A DNA stretch of 64,000 nucleotides from the NCBI GenBank assembly GCA_016932415.1, contig JAFGCX010000018.1, positions 86,682-150,681 on the forward strand, read 5' to 3'. A program made the translations under genes and the position numbers. This DNA comes from Candidatus Krumholzibacteriota bacterium (lineage in GTDB: Bacteria > Krumholzibacteriota > Krumholzibacteriia > Krumholzibacteriales > Krumholzibacteriaceae). Each line of letters opens with the position of its first letter. Positions within the stretch are counted from its first letter, which is position 1. The notes below the pieces were generated by a model, which saw nothing but the letters and a program-made list of their open reading frames with translations, ran no database searches and had not been told where the DNA came from. This document shows, one piece after another, positions 52,093 to 60,901 of this stretch.

Positions 52093-52767
52093 ATGAGAAG
52101 AATGACCGCGTCGATTCTCGTTGTTTCGCTGGTTTTTGGCCTGTTTGGCGCCACGGGATGCAATTGGACGAGCAGCCAGAAGGGGACGGCGATAGGGACA
52201 GCTGCCGGAGCGGCAATAGGGGCGGCGATAGGAAAGAAAGCCGGTAATACGGCGATGGGGACGATACTCGGAGCAGCCATAGGCGGAGCAGCCGGGATGT
52301 ATATCGGAAATTATATGGACAAGCAGGCGGCGGAGATAGAGAAGGATATAGAGGGAGCGAAGGTGGAGAGAGTGGGAGAGGGGATCAAGATCACATTCGA
52401 TTCAGGGATCCTCTTCGATGTCGACAAGGCGGCGCTTCAACCGGTGGCAAGGACAGAGCTTGAAAAACTCGCCCTGATCCTGAATAAATACAGCGACACG
52501 AATATTCTCATCGAAGGCCATACCGATGCCACCGGATCGGAAGAACACAACATGGAGCTTTCGCGCAAGAGGGCCGAGGCTGTAGCGGCCCAGCTCGCCG
52601 CCGTTCAGGTCGATCCGCTGAGATTCACATTGATAGGGTACGGAGAGATCCAGCCGGTAGCGACGAACGAGACCGAAGCGGGCCGCAGGGCCAACAGGAG
52701 AGTAGAGCTGGCGATCATGGCAAACGATAAACTTAAAAAAGTCGCCGAGGACAAGACCACGGGTTGA
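52093..52767 (+). CDS. OmpA-family lipoprotein with glycine zipper (YiaD-like)
   Basis: A 224-residue outer-membrane lipoprotein that anchors the membrane to peptidoglycan. The ATG at 52093 is eight bases after AAGGAGG and gives a signal peptide with lipobox FGATGC. A glycine-zipper segment follows (GTAIGTAAGAAIGAAIGKKA, then GTILGAAIGGAAGMYIG). The OmpA C-terminal domain is complete: FDSGILFDVDKAALQP, ILIEGHTDATGSEEHNMELSRKRAEAV and GYGEIQPVATNETEAGRRANRRVEL, including the Asp and Arg that grip diaminopimelate. It is divergent from the giant beta-helix gene and ends at a strong terminator, so it is a single-gene unit. Confidence 0.93.
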   Translation: MRRMTASILVVSLVFGLFGATGCNWTSSQKGTAIGTAAGAAIGAAIGKKAGNTAMGTILGAAIGGAAGMYIGNYMDKQAAEIEKDIEGAKVERVGEGIKITFDSGILFDVDKAALQPVARTELEKLALILNKYSDTNILIEGHTDATGSEEHNMELSRKRAEAVAAQLAAVQVDPLRFTLIGYGEIQPVATNETEAGRRANRRVELAIMANDKLKKVAEDKTTG

Positions 52768-52803
52768 TCCGGAACTGAAGCCGGGCCTGTATGATAAGTA
52801 GAG

Positions 52804-52839
52804 ACGGGGCGAAGCCTGGCGGCTTGGGCCCCGTTTTTT
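52804..52839 (+). terminator. Intrinsic terminator after the OmpA-family gene
   Basis: ACGGGGC (52804-52810) pairs with GCCCCGT (52828-52834), with an inner AAGCC-TGGC-GGCTT helix, and is followed directly by TTTTTT. Confidence 0.85.
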
Positions 52840-52872
52840 GTAGATCCGAAAAGAAGCCGGGAGATTCTGCCG

Positions 52873-55197
52873 ATGAAAAAAATAATTCTGATGATCGTCA
52901 TGTTGCTTGCCGTCGAGATCAGCGCCGGAGAAACCGTCATCGAGGTCGATTTTCTCGCCGAAGTCGGGCAGGAGGTCAACGGCGCGGGGCCTGTCCTTCT
53001 TCGGATCGATCACCACCGGCACAGGTTGATCTCGGTCAACACGCTAAGTTCATCGGTGACAGTGATCGATCTCTCATCGGGCAGGATGACCAATATTCCG
53101 ATAGAGGGCCGCGCCTGCCAGCATCTGAAATCGGAGTCGATGACGATCAGCGCTCAATCGGGAAATCTCTATCTCATCGGCATCGACTGTTTTCATATCG
53201 TCGATATCGAGATGAGGTCTTCGAGGATGATCAGGACTCCGGCTCAGTATGAATCTATCGCCGTCGATGAATGGACGGGAAATGTCTTTCTTGCCGGCAG
53301 GGAAAGCAAGGATATCGGGTTCTGCGGCGCCTCTGGAAAAGAGATAAAGATGCTCCCCTGGCTTGAAAAGAGCGAACCTCTCGTAAATCTCAACGCCACT
53401 CCACCTCCTCCGGTGAGAAAGGTCATCGCCGACGGGCCGGCAGGAGAGATAATCGCCGTGGACGGGATCGATCCGGCTGTCTTCCGGTTCGACGGAAGGA
53501 CTGGAGCGAAGATCGGTTCGAGGCCGCTTTCCCTCTCCGGCGGAGGCAGGTGGCATCTGGGTGGGTACGATGAGGATACGAGGTCTCTGTACATAGTCAC
53601 TGAGACGGCGAAGAGGGAAGTGATCGAGGCAGCGAGGATAGGCGTAGACGACCGGGCTGACGTGATCATTCCCCTTCCAGGGTTTACCGAGGGGGTCGGT
53701 ATCGTTTACAACCCGAAGAGGAACGAACTCTATATTCCATACGACAATCATCCTTCGGTCCATGTCGTGTCGTTCGGCGCAGAGGTGCCGCTGGCGGAGA
53801 TCATGATCCCCGCCTATGGGAACGACGCGGCGGTGATCGATCTTGAAAACGATATCCTGTATGTCGCCAGCTGGGCGTTCAGCGAGATAGACGTGATCGA
53901 CCTGGAGAAGAGAAGGCTCACCGGGAGGATCACCGGGACCGGCCTGATACCGCATATGTTCTCCATGGAATTCGACCCCGTCGAAAACATCATCTATTTT
54001 CCAAGGGGAGCCAGCGCGGTGAACGGCACCTTTGGGGCGGCGATCTCCTGGCTCGATCCAGGCGACGGGACGATGGGGAAGATCTATGCCGGATGGGCTC
54101 CGGTAGATCTGATCGAGATGCCAGGGCGTGGATCGTTTATCGTTTTCAACAACGAGGATCAAATGGCCGAGGTCTGGCCGGACGGTTCTTTCGAGCTTCA
54201 ACAACTGCCTTACGATTTCCCTATCGCCGCGGTCCACAGCCCTGAGGGTGATATCTATCTTTCCTACGGACCGCACCAGTCATACTGGCCTACGGTCTAT
54301 ATATGGGACGCTCGAAACGGCATACTGACCATCGACGCAGATGACCTGGGGTATTATGACAGGCGTATCGCCCGCCAGGCGCAGCAGATGGTGACAGGGA
54401 GGAATGGAAAGCTCTATTTCACGCAGAATAATTGGGGCCGGGAGGAGCAGTTTCTCGGAGTCCTGGAAGATCAGATAAGGCTCTTCGAACCGGGGAAGCG
54501 AATAAGGCTCGGCGAGGAGGTCGAAAGGGAGACGACCCAGAGGGTGCTCAGGTACGATAAGGCCGCGGACAGGCTGTATCTTGTCAAAACGGGAGAGACC
54601 GATCAGGAGCTTTCGGTATTGCAGGTGATCGATCCTGAAAACGGAAAGCTCACCGGCAGGGCAGAGGCGGGTCTCGCTTCGACAGACCTTGTATTCGATG
54701 AGAATAATATTTACATCGCCAATTTCGATTCGGGAGATATCACCGTCGTAGCGAAGGAGGACCTTTCGGTCTCAACGATCAAGGCGGGGACGACTCCCCT
54801 TCGTCTCGCTTTCTGCCGGGGAGTCCCCTACGTCATCGATCATCTCGACAACGACCTTCGAGAAGTGAAAAAGAACGGGAAGATATGGAAGATCCCGGGC
54901 AAAGGGTTCGCCGATAATATCTTCGAGTGGAACGGACAGCTGGTCGTCACGACGTACGGTGAAAAAACTCTTTTCGTCAACATCTTCGATCCCGAAAAGG
55001 AAAAATTTACCCTTCTTCATAAGTTCAGTTATCCCTATGGCGATACGCGGTTCGACACGGGGAACGTCTCATTCTTCATGAGAGGACAGTTCGGAGACGC
55101 GGTCTATTCTCTCACTAAAGGCGTTGTTTCCGTCGACGGATCGCTATGGATAAGCGATTTTCTATCGGGGCGGGTCTTCATTATCAAAGGCGGATGA
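52873..55197 (+). CDS. Exported beta-propeller protein
   Basis: A 774-residue protein with a signal peptide (MKKIILMIVMLLAVEISAG). The rest is a long series of blade-like strands resembling YVTN/SMP-30-type propellers: SSSVTVIDLSSGRMTNI, NDAAVIDLENDILYVASWAF, SEIDVIDLEKRRLTGRI, NNIYIANFDSGDITVVAKED. The length suggests two propellers. No catalytic motif, lipobox or sorting tail is seen, so it is probably periplasmic and works by binding. It has its own transcript start after the terminator at 52804-52839 and faces a convergent gene downstream. No specific family is recognised. Confidence 0.75.
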   Translation: MKKIILMIVMLLAVEISAGETVIEVDFLAEVGQEVNGAGPVLLRIDHHRHRLISVNTLSSSVTVIDLSSGRMTNIPIEGRACQHLKSESMTISAQSGNLYLIGIDCFHIVDIEMRSSRMIRTPAQYESIAVDEWTGNVFLAGRESKDIGFCGASGKEIKMLPWLEKSEPLVNLNATPPPPVRKVIADGPAGEIIAVDGIDPAVFRFDGRTGAKIGSRPLSLSGGGRWHLGGYDEDTRSLYIVTETAKREVIEAARIGVDDRADVIIPLPGFTEGVGIVYNPKRNELYIPYDNHPSVHVVSFGAEVPLAEIMIPAYGNDAAVIDLENDILYVASWAFSEIDVIDLEKRRLTGRITGTGLIPHMFSMEFDPVENIIYFPRGASAVNGTFGAAISWLDPGDGTMGKIYAGWAPVDLIEMPGRGSFIVFNNEDQMAEVWPDGSFELQQLPYDFPIAAVHSPEGDIYLSYGPHQSYWPTVYIWDARNGILTIDADDLGYYDRRIARQAQQMVTGRNGKLYFTQNNWGREEQFLGVLEDQIRLFEPGKRIRLGEEVERETTQRVLRYDKAADRLYLVKTGETDQELSVLQVIDPENGKLTGRAEAGLASTDLVFDENNIYIANFDSGDITVVAKEDLSVSTIKAGTTPLRLAFCRGVPYVIDHLDNDLREVKKNGKIWKIPGKGFADNIFEWNGQLVVTTYGEKTLFVNIFDPEKEKFTLLHKFSYPYGDTRFDTGNVSFFMRGQFGDAVYSLTKGVVSVDGSLWISDFLSGRVFIIKGG

Positions 55198-55250
55198 GCG
55201 CCGAGAGGCCGCGCGGCGCCACGGGATCTTTTCCAGAGAGGACGCGAAAA

Positions 55251-55279
55251 GGCGGCGCCGATATATATTCAGCGCCGCC
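55251..55279 (-). terminator. Terminator of the minus-strand polysaccharide operon
   Basis: GGCGGCGC (55251-55258) and GCGCCGCC (55272-55279) form a perfect 8-bp stem. On the minus strand TTTTCGCG follows. Confidence 0.55.
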
Positions 55280-55309
55280 GTATTCCGGAGCATTACGTCG
55301 GGAAAGCTT

Positions 55310-55744
55310 CTATTTCTTCAGGTCCCAGAAACCGTACCATCCGATATATACTACGAATTTCTGGTCGGACCATTCCGAGTCGAGGAACCTGTTTTCCCAG
55401 ATATACTCGCATCCGAAGGTCGTCGCCAGCCCGGCCGGGTTGTACGATTCGATCGAGATGCCGACGCCAGGTTCGATCGAATTGTTCCAGTCGATCTTTT
55501 CCGTGTCGACAGTGTAGCGAAGGGTCGCGTACGTGTTGAGCGTGGTATTCTCTCCCCACCTCTTCCAGTCGATCCCCTGTTTTATCCAGCCTCTGAGCAG
55601 GAGGTTGCTGTCGTATTCCCTGGGCAGATCCCACCTGAGGTCTCCCCACGTGGAACCGCGGTATCCTTCTATCGCCCCGGCCGTCCGGGGGGCGAGGCTG
55701 GAAAGTATAAGGGCCAGGGCCACAAAGCTTAAAAATCTTCTCAT
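55310..55744 (-). CDS. Small exported beta-rich protein of the polysaccharide locus
   Basis: A 144-residue protein with a clear signal peptide (LSFVALALILSSLAPRTAGA). The mature part alternates polar and aromatic residues (TLNTYATLRYTVDTEKIDW, FGCEYIWENRF, QKFVVYIGWYGFWDLKK), as in short outer-membrane beta-barrel segments, and ends with an aromatic-rich strand. It starts three bases after the stop of the GT39-like gene, so it is translated from the same message. No family is recognised; it might form part of an export or envelope structure for the polymer made by its neighbours. Confidence 0.65.
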   Translation of the reverse strand: MRRFLSFVALALILSSLAPRTAGAIEGYRGSTWGDLRWDLPREYDSNLLLRGWIKQGIDWKRWGENTTLNTYATLRYTVDTEKIDWNNSIEPGVGISIESYNPAGLATTFGCEYIWENRFLDSEWSDQKFVVYIGWYGFWDLKK

Positions 55745-55747
55745 GAT

Positions 55748-57151
55748 CTATCTCCTTCCAAAGATCCTCGTGTCAGTACGTCCCCATGAAAGCTCGAAAA
55801 GAAAATGTTCGAGCTGCCTGTAATCGTCTTTTATAAAATCGTGATAATCCGAGCAAGGATTCATCTTTCCGTAATAATTGTCTTCGCAGACAACAAAATC
55901 CACGTCGATCGCCGTCATACTGCCTGAATCATCAGTCCTGAACGCTTCGGTTATATGTATATATTCCGCGTCGGGGTATTTCGATCCGAGGGAATAGATA
56001 TAGATGTCGCTGTCCCATCCGTTCATTACCACCTTCATCCCGTTGAATCCCTCGCGATCGAAAAAATCGATCATCGGGCGGACGTCGGGATACTGTCTTT
56101 CAAGCCACCTGAGGTTGTAGATGCCGTATGTCCAGAAGACTATGATCACGGCGACGGTGAAGAAATGCCTGAGGGCCTTGCTTGTGCTTCTCATCGAAAA
56201 CATGCTCCCGATCCTGTCGACGCCGAGAGCGGCCGATGGAGCGAGGAAGATGAGCGAATAGATGACATTCTTGTTAACGGACTGTTCGGCCCTCGTGACG
56301 AGATGGACAAGTATGATCGGCAGGGAGAGGATAAAAAGTACGATAGCGGTCTTTCCATGTTTTTCATGAAAGAACCCGAAGACAGACAGAAGCCAGGCAA
56401 GCGATATCCACCGGAAGGTCCAGTCGGCCATCCTGATAAAAGATACGTGGGACCCTGTCTGTACGTCCCTGATCTGTCCGATCACCTCAGCGCGGGGAGC
56501 GAAAGGTGCGAAGAAATAAAAGAGAGCGGCAAGGACAAGCATCGGTATCGCAGCCCATAACAGGGTCCTCGCGAAACCCTTCCTGTACCATACATATATA
56601 AGGATCGGCGGGATGAAAACGGGAATAAGGTATTTAGTCACGGCGGCGAGGAAAAGAACGATAGATCCCGACAGAAGGATCAGGCAGCTACTTGTCCCGC
56701 GGCCTGATTCCATCGATAATACTACGAGCATGAAGCCGCATCCGAGAAGGAAAGCCGCTGTCATGTCGTACGTGGCCAGTTTCATCAGGTACGCGGTCTG
56801 TCCCGAGAAGAGGAAGAGAGAGGCCGCTATAAGGCCTGTCTTTACGTTGAACATCCTCGCGCCTGTGACATATATGCAGAAGACCAGGGCCAGCCCGAGA
56901 AGGATGTTCAACCCTCTCGCCCCGCGCAAGCCGCCCATCGAATCGGCGATAGATACTATCACCGGGTGGATCAGTACCGAACCGGTGGCGAAGGGGCATC
57001 CCGGGCAGGGATCTCCCGAGAGAAACTGGTGCCCCATATTGATATGGAAAGCCTCATCGACGAATACGGCGGTAAAGTCGATATTGACGACAGTCACTAC
57101 CAGGCCGTAGAGGAGGATGATCCATATGAGATTCTTCTTGTCTTTCAGCAT
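55748..57151 (-). CDS. GT39/ArnT-like polytopic membrane glycosyltransferase
   Basis: A 467-residue integral membrane protein with roughly ten hydrophobic helices. The first loop after helix 1 contains FVDEAFHINMGHQFLSGD, matching the Asp-Glu site of PMT/ArnT-type transferases that move a sugar from a polyprenyl-phosphate donor. GARMFNVKTGLIAASLFLFS is also typical. The C-terminal 100 residues form a soluble domain (VVMNGWDSDIYIYSLGSKYPDAEYIHIT). It lies 13 bases after the cellulose-synthase-like gene and three bases before the small exported protein gene. Donor and acceptor sugars cannot be inferred. Confidence 0.85.
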   Translation of the reverse strand: MLKDKKNLIWIILLYGLVVTVVNIDFTAVFVDEAFHINMGHQFLSGDPCPGCPFATGSVLIHPVIVSIADSMGGLRGARGLNILLGLALVFCIYVTGARMFNVKTGLIAASLFLFSGQTAYLMKLATYDMTAAFLLGCGFMLVVLSMESGRGTSSCLILLSGSIVLFLAAVTKYLIPVFIPPILIYVWYRKGFARTLLWAAIPMLVLAALFYFFAPFAPRAEVIGQIRDVQTGSHVSFIRMADWTFRWISLAWLLSVFGFFHEKHGKTAIVLFILSLPIILVHLVTRAEQSVNKNVIYSLIFLAPSAALGVDRIGSMFSMRSTSKALRHFFTVAVIIVFWTYGIYNLRWLERQYPDVRPMIDFFDREGFNGMKVVMNGWDSDIYIYSLGSKYPDAEYIHITEAFRTDDSGSMTAIDVDFVVCEDNYYGKMNPCSDYHDFIKDDYRQLEHFLFELSWGRTDTRIFGRR

Positions 57152-57164
57152 ATCTTCAGATCTT

Positions 57165-59414
57165 TCATATCCTGATCAGCTTTTCCGCTTTTTCGGCCAC
57201 GCCGAGAACATCGTCGATATCCCCCGTCGGAGATTCCGAGAGGTCGATGCCGGCGAGGAATAGAGGGTAGTCGTCCGACTCGTTGCTTATGGCCCTTGCG
57301 ACCTTTCCCTTGAGAGAGATCGTATCTGTCCCAAGCACCGTGACGACGGTGATCTCTTCACCGGCGTCGAAAGCGCGCTGGGATGCCAGGAGATAGCCGC
57401 TCGTGGATATATCCTTGATCACCCCGAACGACGATCCTCCGTTTCTCTCGGGGATCAGAACGGGGAGATAAGCCAATGATCTGCCGGCCCGTTTTCTGTA
57501 TTCACGGGGTCTGCTGAAACTCTTTTCAAGGTACGTCTCGTATCTCGTCGAGTATTCCGCCAGGAACTTTACGACGGCCGACTCATAGAGGTACCTGGAG
57601 AGCTCATCCTGTTTTTCGACCGATACATCGGAAAAGATAAAGCCGCTGCGGCAGAGTTCTCTTTCACCGGCGGTCACTTTCTCATTGTGAACAGACCTGC
57701 CATTTACCTTTATCATCTTTCCCGGGAGGATGATCTCCAGTTTGAGGGCGCTTCCCTCCGGTATCTGACCGACCGAAAGGAGCGAAAGACCTTCCTTCGT
57801 GAGGTTGTTGGCAACGGCTAGCCTGAGGTTATCACTGTTTTCCAGCCTGTACAGCACGGGGACCGAATCGGGGATCCTGAAATCGCTGCGCCGCTGGAAC
57901 AGTTTCTGCCTGGCGTACTGGACGATCGCTATTCCGAGGCCGGTGTTATAAAGAGCCCAGAGGGAGTTGACGGCGATTATGAATTCATCGCTCCTGAGCT
58001 GAAATACGAGCTGTACCAGGGCCCAGACGATGGCGATTATGCTGACCACGATGACGGTGACCTGCGGCGCCATCAGCCGGTATGGAGCAAGCGACTTGAC
58101 TCCTTTCGGCGTGACCTTGAACTGCCGCGAACGTTTCGGAAGGAAGAAGACGCCGAGGGTCTTCATATAAGTGACGAACTTGCCCATGCTGAATTCCTCA
58201 AGCATCAGCACTCCGCCGAATCCGCGCCCCATCTCGTTGAACGCGAATAGAGATATTGCGTAGTACGGGACGAAATGAAGGAGATAGTTGATATCCATCG
58301 CTCTCATCGGCAGGATCCCGGTGAAGAGAGTTATCGGGGGGATCACGTAGAAGACAAGTTTCTGAAATCCTTCGAAGGGATATATCAGGCTTGCCAGGTA
58401 GCAGAGCCGCTGGGAGAAGCTGAGTCCTCTGATAAAGAGCGGGTTCTTTTTGAAAAATACCTGCCATCCTCCGAGTCCCCAGCGGACCCTCTGAATATGG
58501 AACGGAAGGATCGTCTCGGCGGCGATGCCGTAGGCGAGGTGTTCGTTATGGTATACAGAAGACCAACCCTTCGCGTGAAGCTTGATCGACGTCAGCATAT
58601 CCTCGGTGACCGACTTGCGGCCGAAACCTCCGATATCATCAAGCGCTTTTCTTCTCATCAGGGCGCAGCTGCCGACGAAATAGGCGGCGTTCCACCGGTC
58701 CCTTCCCGGCTGGATGATGGAATAGAAGAGATTCTGCTCGGCCCAGATATATTTCTTACCCGCGTCGACCCGGTGCTGGAAAGAATCGATATTGTAGAAT
58801 TCCTGCGGCGCCTGCGCGAAGGCGAGTCTTTCATCCTCGAAGTAACCTATCAGCGCGTCGATGAAGTGCGGCAGAGGAACATGATCGGCGTCGAAGACAG
58901 CGATAAACTCCGCTTGCGAATGTTTCAGCCCGTAATTTAGGTTCCCCGCCTTGGCGTCTTCGTGTTCAGGTCTGGCGAGGTAGGTGATATCTAGTTCCGC
59001 ACAGAGCGTTTTTAATTCGGCGCGGCCGCCGTCATCGAGGACGACAGTCCTGTGAGGATATTTTATGTCGTTACAGGCAAGAAGCGTCTTTCTCAGGACA
59101 CTCATCTCTTCATTCAGTGTCGGGATGAAAACATCGACAGTTTTTCCTGCCAGGGGTTCTTTCGAACTCCTGCTGACAGGTTTCCACACCGTGAAATAGA
59201 ACAAAAAGGTCACAAGCGCGGCGAATATTTCTGCCCCGTAGAGCGCCCAGGCGAGGACAAGGGCGTTTGGATTAAGGGTCTCGGTGACCCTCCAGTACAG
59301 ATAGTAGACAGTTACGATCATTGCTATTACGGCAATGATCCTGCGGAATCTCTCCGCATTGGAATCTTCAAATTTCATCGCTCTCATCCATTTTCTTCTA
59401 AGTAAGTGTTTCAC
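57165..59414 (-). CDS. Cellulose-synthase-like GT2 glycosyltransferase with PilZ domains
   Basis: A 749-residue inner-membrane processive glycosyltransferase. The cytoplasmic GT2 domain has VDVFIPTLNEE, Asp in VVLDDGGR, DADH, the TEDM acid and the QRVRWGLGGWQ acceptor-channel motif, as in BcsA. Several membrane helices surround it. Two PilZ-like domains follow. The first (about 520-600) lacks clear ligand motifs; the second has RKRAGR and DISTSG, the RxxxR and D/NxSxxG residues that bind cyclic di-GMP. No bcsB-, bcsC- or bcsZ-like genes lie nearby, so the polymer may not be cellulose. The start (GTG 59414, or ATG 59387/59378) is uncertain. Confidence 0.88.
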   Translation of the reverse strand: MKHLLRRKWMRAMKFEDSNAERFRRIIAVIAMIVTVYYLYWRVTETLNPNALVLAWALYGAEIFAALVTFLFYFTVWKPVSRSSKEPLAGKTVDVFIPTLNEEMSVLRKTLLACNDIKYPHRTVVLDDGGRAELKTLCAELDITYLARPEHEDAKAGNLNYGLKHSQAEFIAVFDADHVPLPHFIDALIGYFEDERLAFAQAPQEFYNIDSFQHRVDAGKKYIWAEQNLFYSIIQPGRDRWNAAYFVGSCALMRRKALDDIGGFGRKSVTEDMLTSIKLHAKGWSSVYHNEHLAYGIAAETILPFHIQRVRWGLGGWQVFFKKNPLFIRGLSFSQRLCYLASLIYPFEGFQKLVFYVIPPITLFTGILPMRAMDINYLLHFVPYYAISLFAFNEMGRGFGGVLMLEEFSMGKFVTYMKTLGVFFLPKRSRQFKVTPKGVKSLAPYRLMAPQVTVIVVSIIAIVWALVQLVFQLRSDEFIIAVNSLWALYNTGLGIAIVQYARQKLFQRRSDFRIPDSVPVLYRLENSDNLRLAVANNLTKEGLSLLSVGQIPEGSALKLEIILPGKMIKVNGRSVHNEKVTAGERELCRSGFIFSDVSVEKQDELSRYLYESAVVKFLAEYSTRYETYLEKSFSRPREYRKRAGRSLAYLPVLIPERNGGSSFGVIKDISTSGYLLASQRAFDAGEEITVVTVLGTDTISLKGKVARAISNESDDYPLFLAGIDLSESPTGDIDDVLGVAEKAEKLIRI

Positions 59415-59500
59415 GCGTGTTTATCAAAGATGTGAATTAATCAGCATGACAGCAAAATCCATGCACATCGGCGCTTACACCCCGAAATTATCCAAAAAAT

Positions 59501-59526
59501 CGGTGATGGAGTCCAGCGCATCACCG
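59501..59526 (-). promoter_or_regulatory. Terminator-like hairpin in the leader of the GT2 gene
   Basis: On the minus strand CGGTGATG - ten-base loop - CATCACCG followed by ATTTTTT. It is about 90 bases before the GT2 start codon, where it could act as an attenuator. No other minus-strand gene directly upstream needs a terminator here. Confidence 0.45.
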
Positions 59527-59622
59527 CTTTCCAGTCAATTTAATTTTACACAAAGCCGATTTTTTGCTAAAGCCCGGCTATATTTGTTGCCGATAAGAGG
59601 TTATCGTAAATGAAAGGATTTT

Positions 59623-60525
59623 ATGAAGACTCTGCACTTCAGAAGGATGCTCAGAGAAGTCCTGCGTACGGCGAAAAACCTGCCGACGATCCCGGAGATA
59701 CTGGCGATAATGCAGAAAGCTCTGCAGGATGAGAACGTCAGCACCGACTCGATCGCCAATCTGATCTCCAATGATCCGAGCATAGCGAGCAATATTCTCA
59801 GGCTTGCCAATTCGGCGTATTATTCATCCTCGGGAACGCAGATATCGACCGTCGCTGATGCCGTCATCAGGATAGGTCTTAAAGATATCGGTCGGCTTGT
59901 CTCCGTGATGGCGGCCATCCAGAGTTTTAACGTAGCAGGACAGCGAAAGGACCATAATTTATTCTGGAAGCACTCGATCTGCGTCGCCAACGCTTCCAAA
60001 TACCTCTCGACGCGCCTTCCCCACGTTTTCGGCGTAAAAGAGGACGAAGCCTATCTGACAGGCCTGCTTCACGATATCGGGATGCTTGTCATCGATCAGT
60101 TTTTCCCCGAGATATCGAAGGAGATCTGGAATGAGGCCTCCTCCGGGCAGGTCCTTCTGGAAGAGATAGAAATGGCGAAACTTAAAATGGATCATGGCGA
60201 GGTGGGGGGCAAGTTCCTTGACAAGTGGAAGCTGCCGGAGAGGATCGTCACCGCCGTTTCGCGCCATCACCAGAGCGGCACTGTCTCCGGACGGGACAGG
60301 GGGCTTGTGCTCTGTATATATATTTCCAACCAGGTCTGCAACAGGAACGGTTTTCATGGATGGTCGGGGAAGATCTCTACGGATATACCGGCAGAGATCA
60401 TGGAGGAGCTCGGGCTCGAGAGCGATACTATCGAAGGGATGATCGCGCATATTCAGAAGGCGGCCGAGCAGAGTGAGGTCGTGATCTCTCTGGCAAACGG
60501 CGCTTCTTCCCCAGCGAGAGGATAA
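59623..60525 (+). CDS. HDOD-domain signalling protein
   Basis: A 300-residue cytoplasmic protein with an HDOD domain (about 10-210): RTAKNLPTIPEILAIMQKAL, LISNDPSIASNILRLANSAYY, AVIRIGLKDIGRLV, LTGLLHDIGMLVIDQFFPEI and RIVTAVSRHHQSG. HDOD proteins look like HD phosphohydrolases but usually lack the full metal site; they act as protein-binding hubs in cyclic di-GMP, chemotaxis and stress pathways. There is no attached GGDEF, EAL or receiver domain. It is divergent from the PilZ-containing GT2 gene, so a link to polymer control is possible but unproven. Confidence 0.92.
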   Translation: MKTLHFRRMLREVLRTAKNLPTIPEILAIMQKALQDENVSTDSIANLISNDPSIASNILRLANSAYYSSSGTQISTVADAVIRIGLKDIGRLVSVMAAIQSFNVAGQRKDHNLFWKHSICVANASKYLSTRLPHVFGVKEDEAYLTGLLHDIGMLVIDQFFPEISKEIWNEASSGQVLLEEIEMAKLKMDHGEVGGKFLDKWKLPERIVTAVSRHHQSGTVSGRDRGLVLCIYISNQVCNRNGFHGWSGKISTDIPAEIMEELGLESDTIEGMIAHIQKAAEQSEVVISLANGASSPARG

Positions 60526-60559
60526 AAAAAGCCGGGGTTTGATACCCCCGGCTTTTTTT
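60524..60559. terminator. Bidirectional intrinsic terminator
   Basis: AAAAAAA-GCCGGGG (60524-60537) pairs with CCCCGGC-TTTTTTT (60546-60559). The A run before and the T run after make it usable from both strands; it lies between the convergent HDOD gene and the small Cys-protein gene. Confidence 0.9.
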
Positions 60560-60580
60560 CAGTACTGAAAGGAAAGGCTA

Positions 60581-60727
60581 CTACTTGAGTTTTTCCGAAA
60601 GGATCCGGATCTCCTCTTTCGTCAGCCTGACCTGTCCGCCATCATCGTCGGTGATAACAACGATCTCTTCCTCGACGACGACCCTGGGACAGCACTTTCC
60701 CTCACTGCAAAGATAGAATTCTTTCAT
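60581..60727 (-). CDS. Small cysteine-containing protein, 48 residues
   Basis: A 48-residue protein starting MKEFYLCSEGKCCPRVVVEE and ending LTKEEIRILSEKLK. The ATG at 60727 is chosen because GGAGG lies six bases before it and a promoter stands upstream; the longer frame back to 60787 has no such support. Three Cys in a CxxxxCC cluster near the N-terminus could bind a metal or form a disulfide. The C-terminal half looks like a short helix preceded by two strands. I recall similar small hypothetical proteins in many bacteria, but no function can be assigned. It is flanked by terminators and is a single-gene unit. Confidence 0.75.
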   Translation of the reverse strand: MKEFYLCSEGKCCPRVVVEEEIVVITDDDGGQVRLTKEEIRILSEKLK

Positions 60728-60758
60728 TTTAAACCTCCATGTTGAAATCCTTGCGAGT

Positions 60759-60787
60759 AGTATGCAAAAATTGTTTATAGGCGTCAA
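60759..60787 (-). promoter_or_regulatory. Promoter of the small Cys-containing protein gene
   Basis: On the minus strand TTGACG (60782-60787), a 17-base spacer and CATACT (60759-60764), about 30 bases before the start codon. Confidence 0.6.
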
Positions 60788-60814
60788 CTATTAATTATGA
60801 AAAAGATTATTATG

Positions 60815-60854
60815 GTCAAGCCCCCTGCCGGCCGGGTGCCGGAGGGGGCTTGAC
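60815..60854 (-). terminator. Terminator after the S9 peptidase gene
   Basis: GTCAAGCCCCCT (60815-60826) pairs perfectly with AGGGGGCTTGAC (60843-60854). On the minus strand a TTTTT run follows about nine bases later. Confidence 0.6.
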
Positions 60855-60901
60855 TGTTTCGCGGTCATGCCGGGAGTCCTGACTGGGTCCCGGTCCTGCA
60901 T

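Noticed and set aside
55955-56560. 201-residue plus-strand frame
   Set aside because: Opposite the GT39-like membrane protein; no start signal and no motif.
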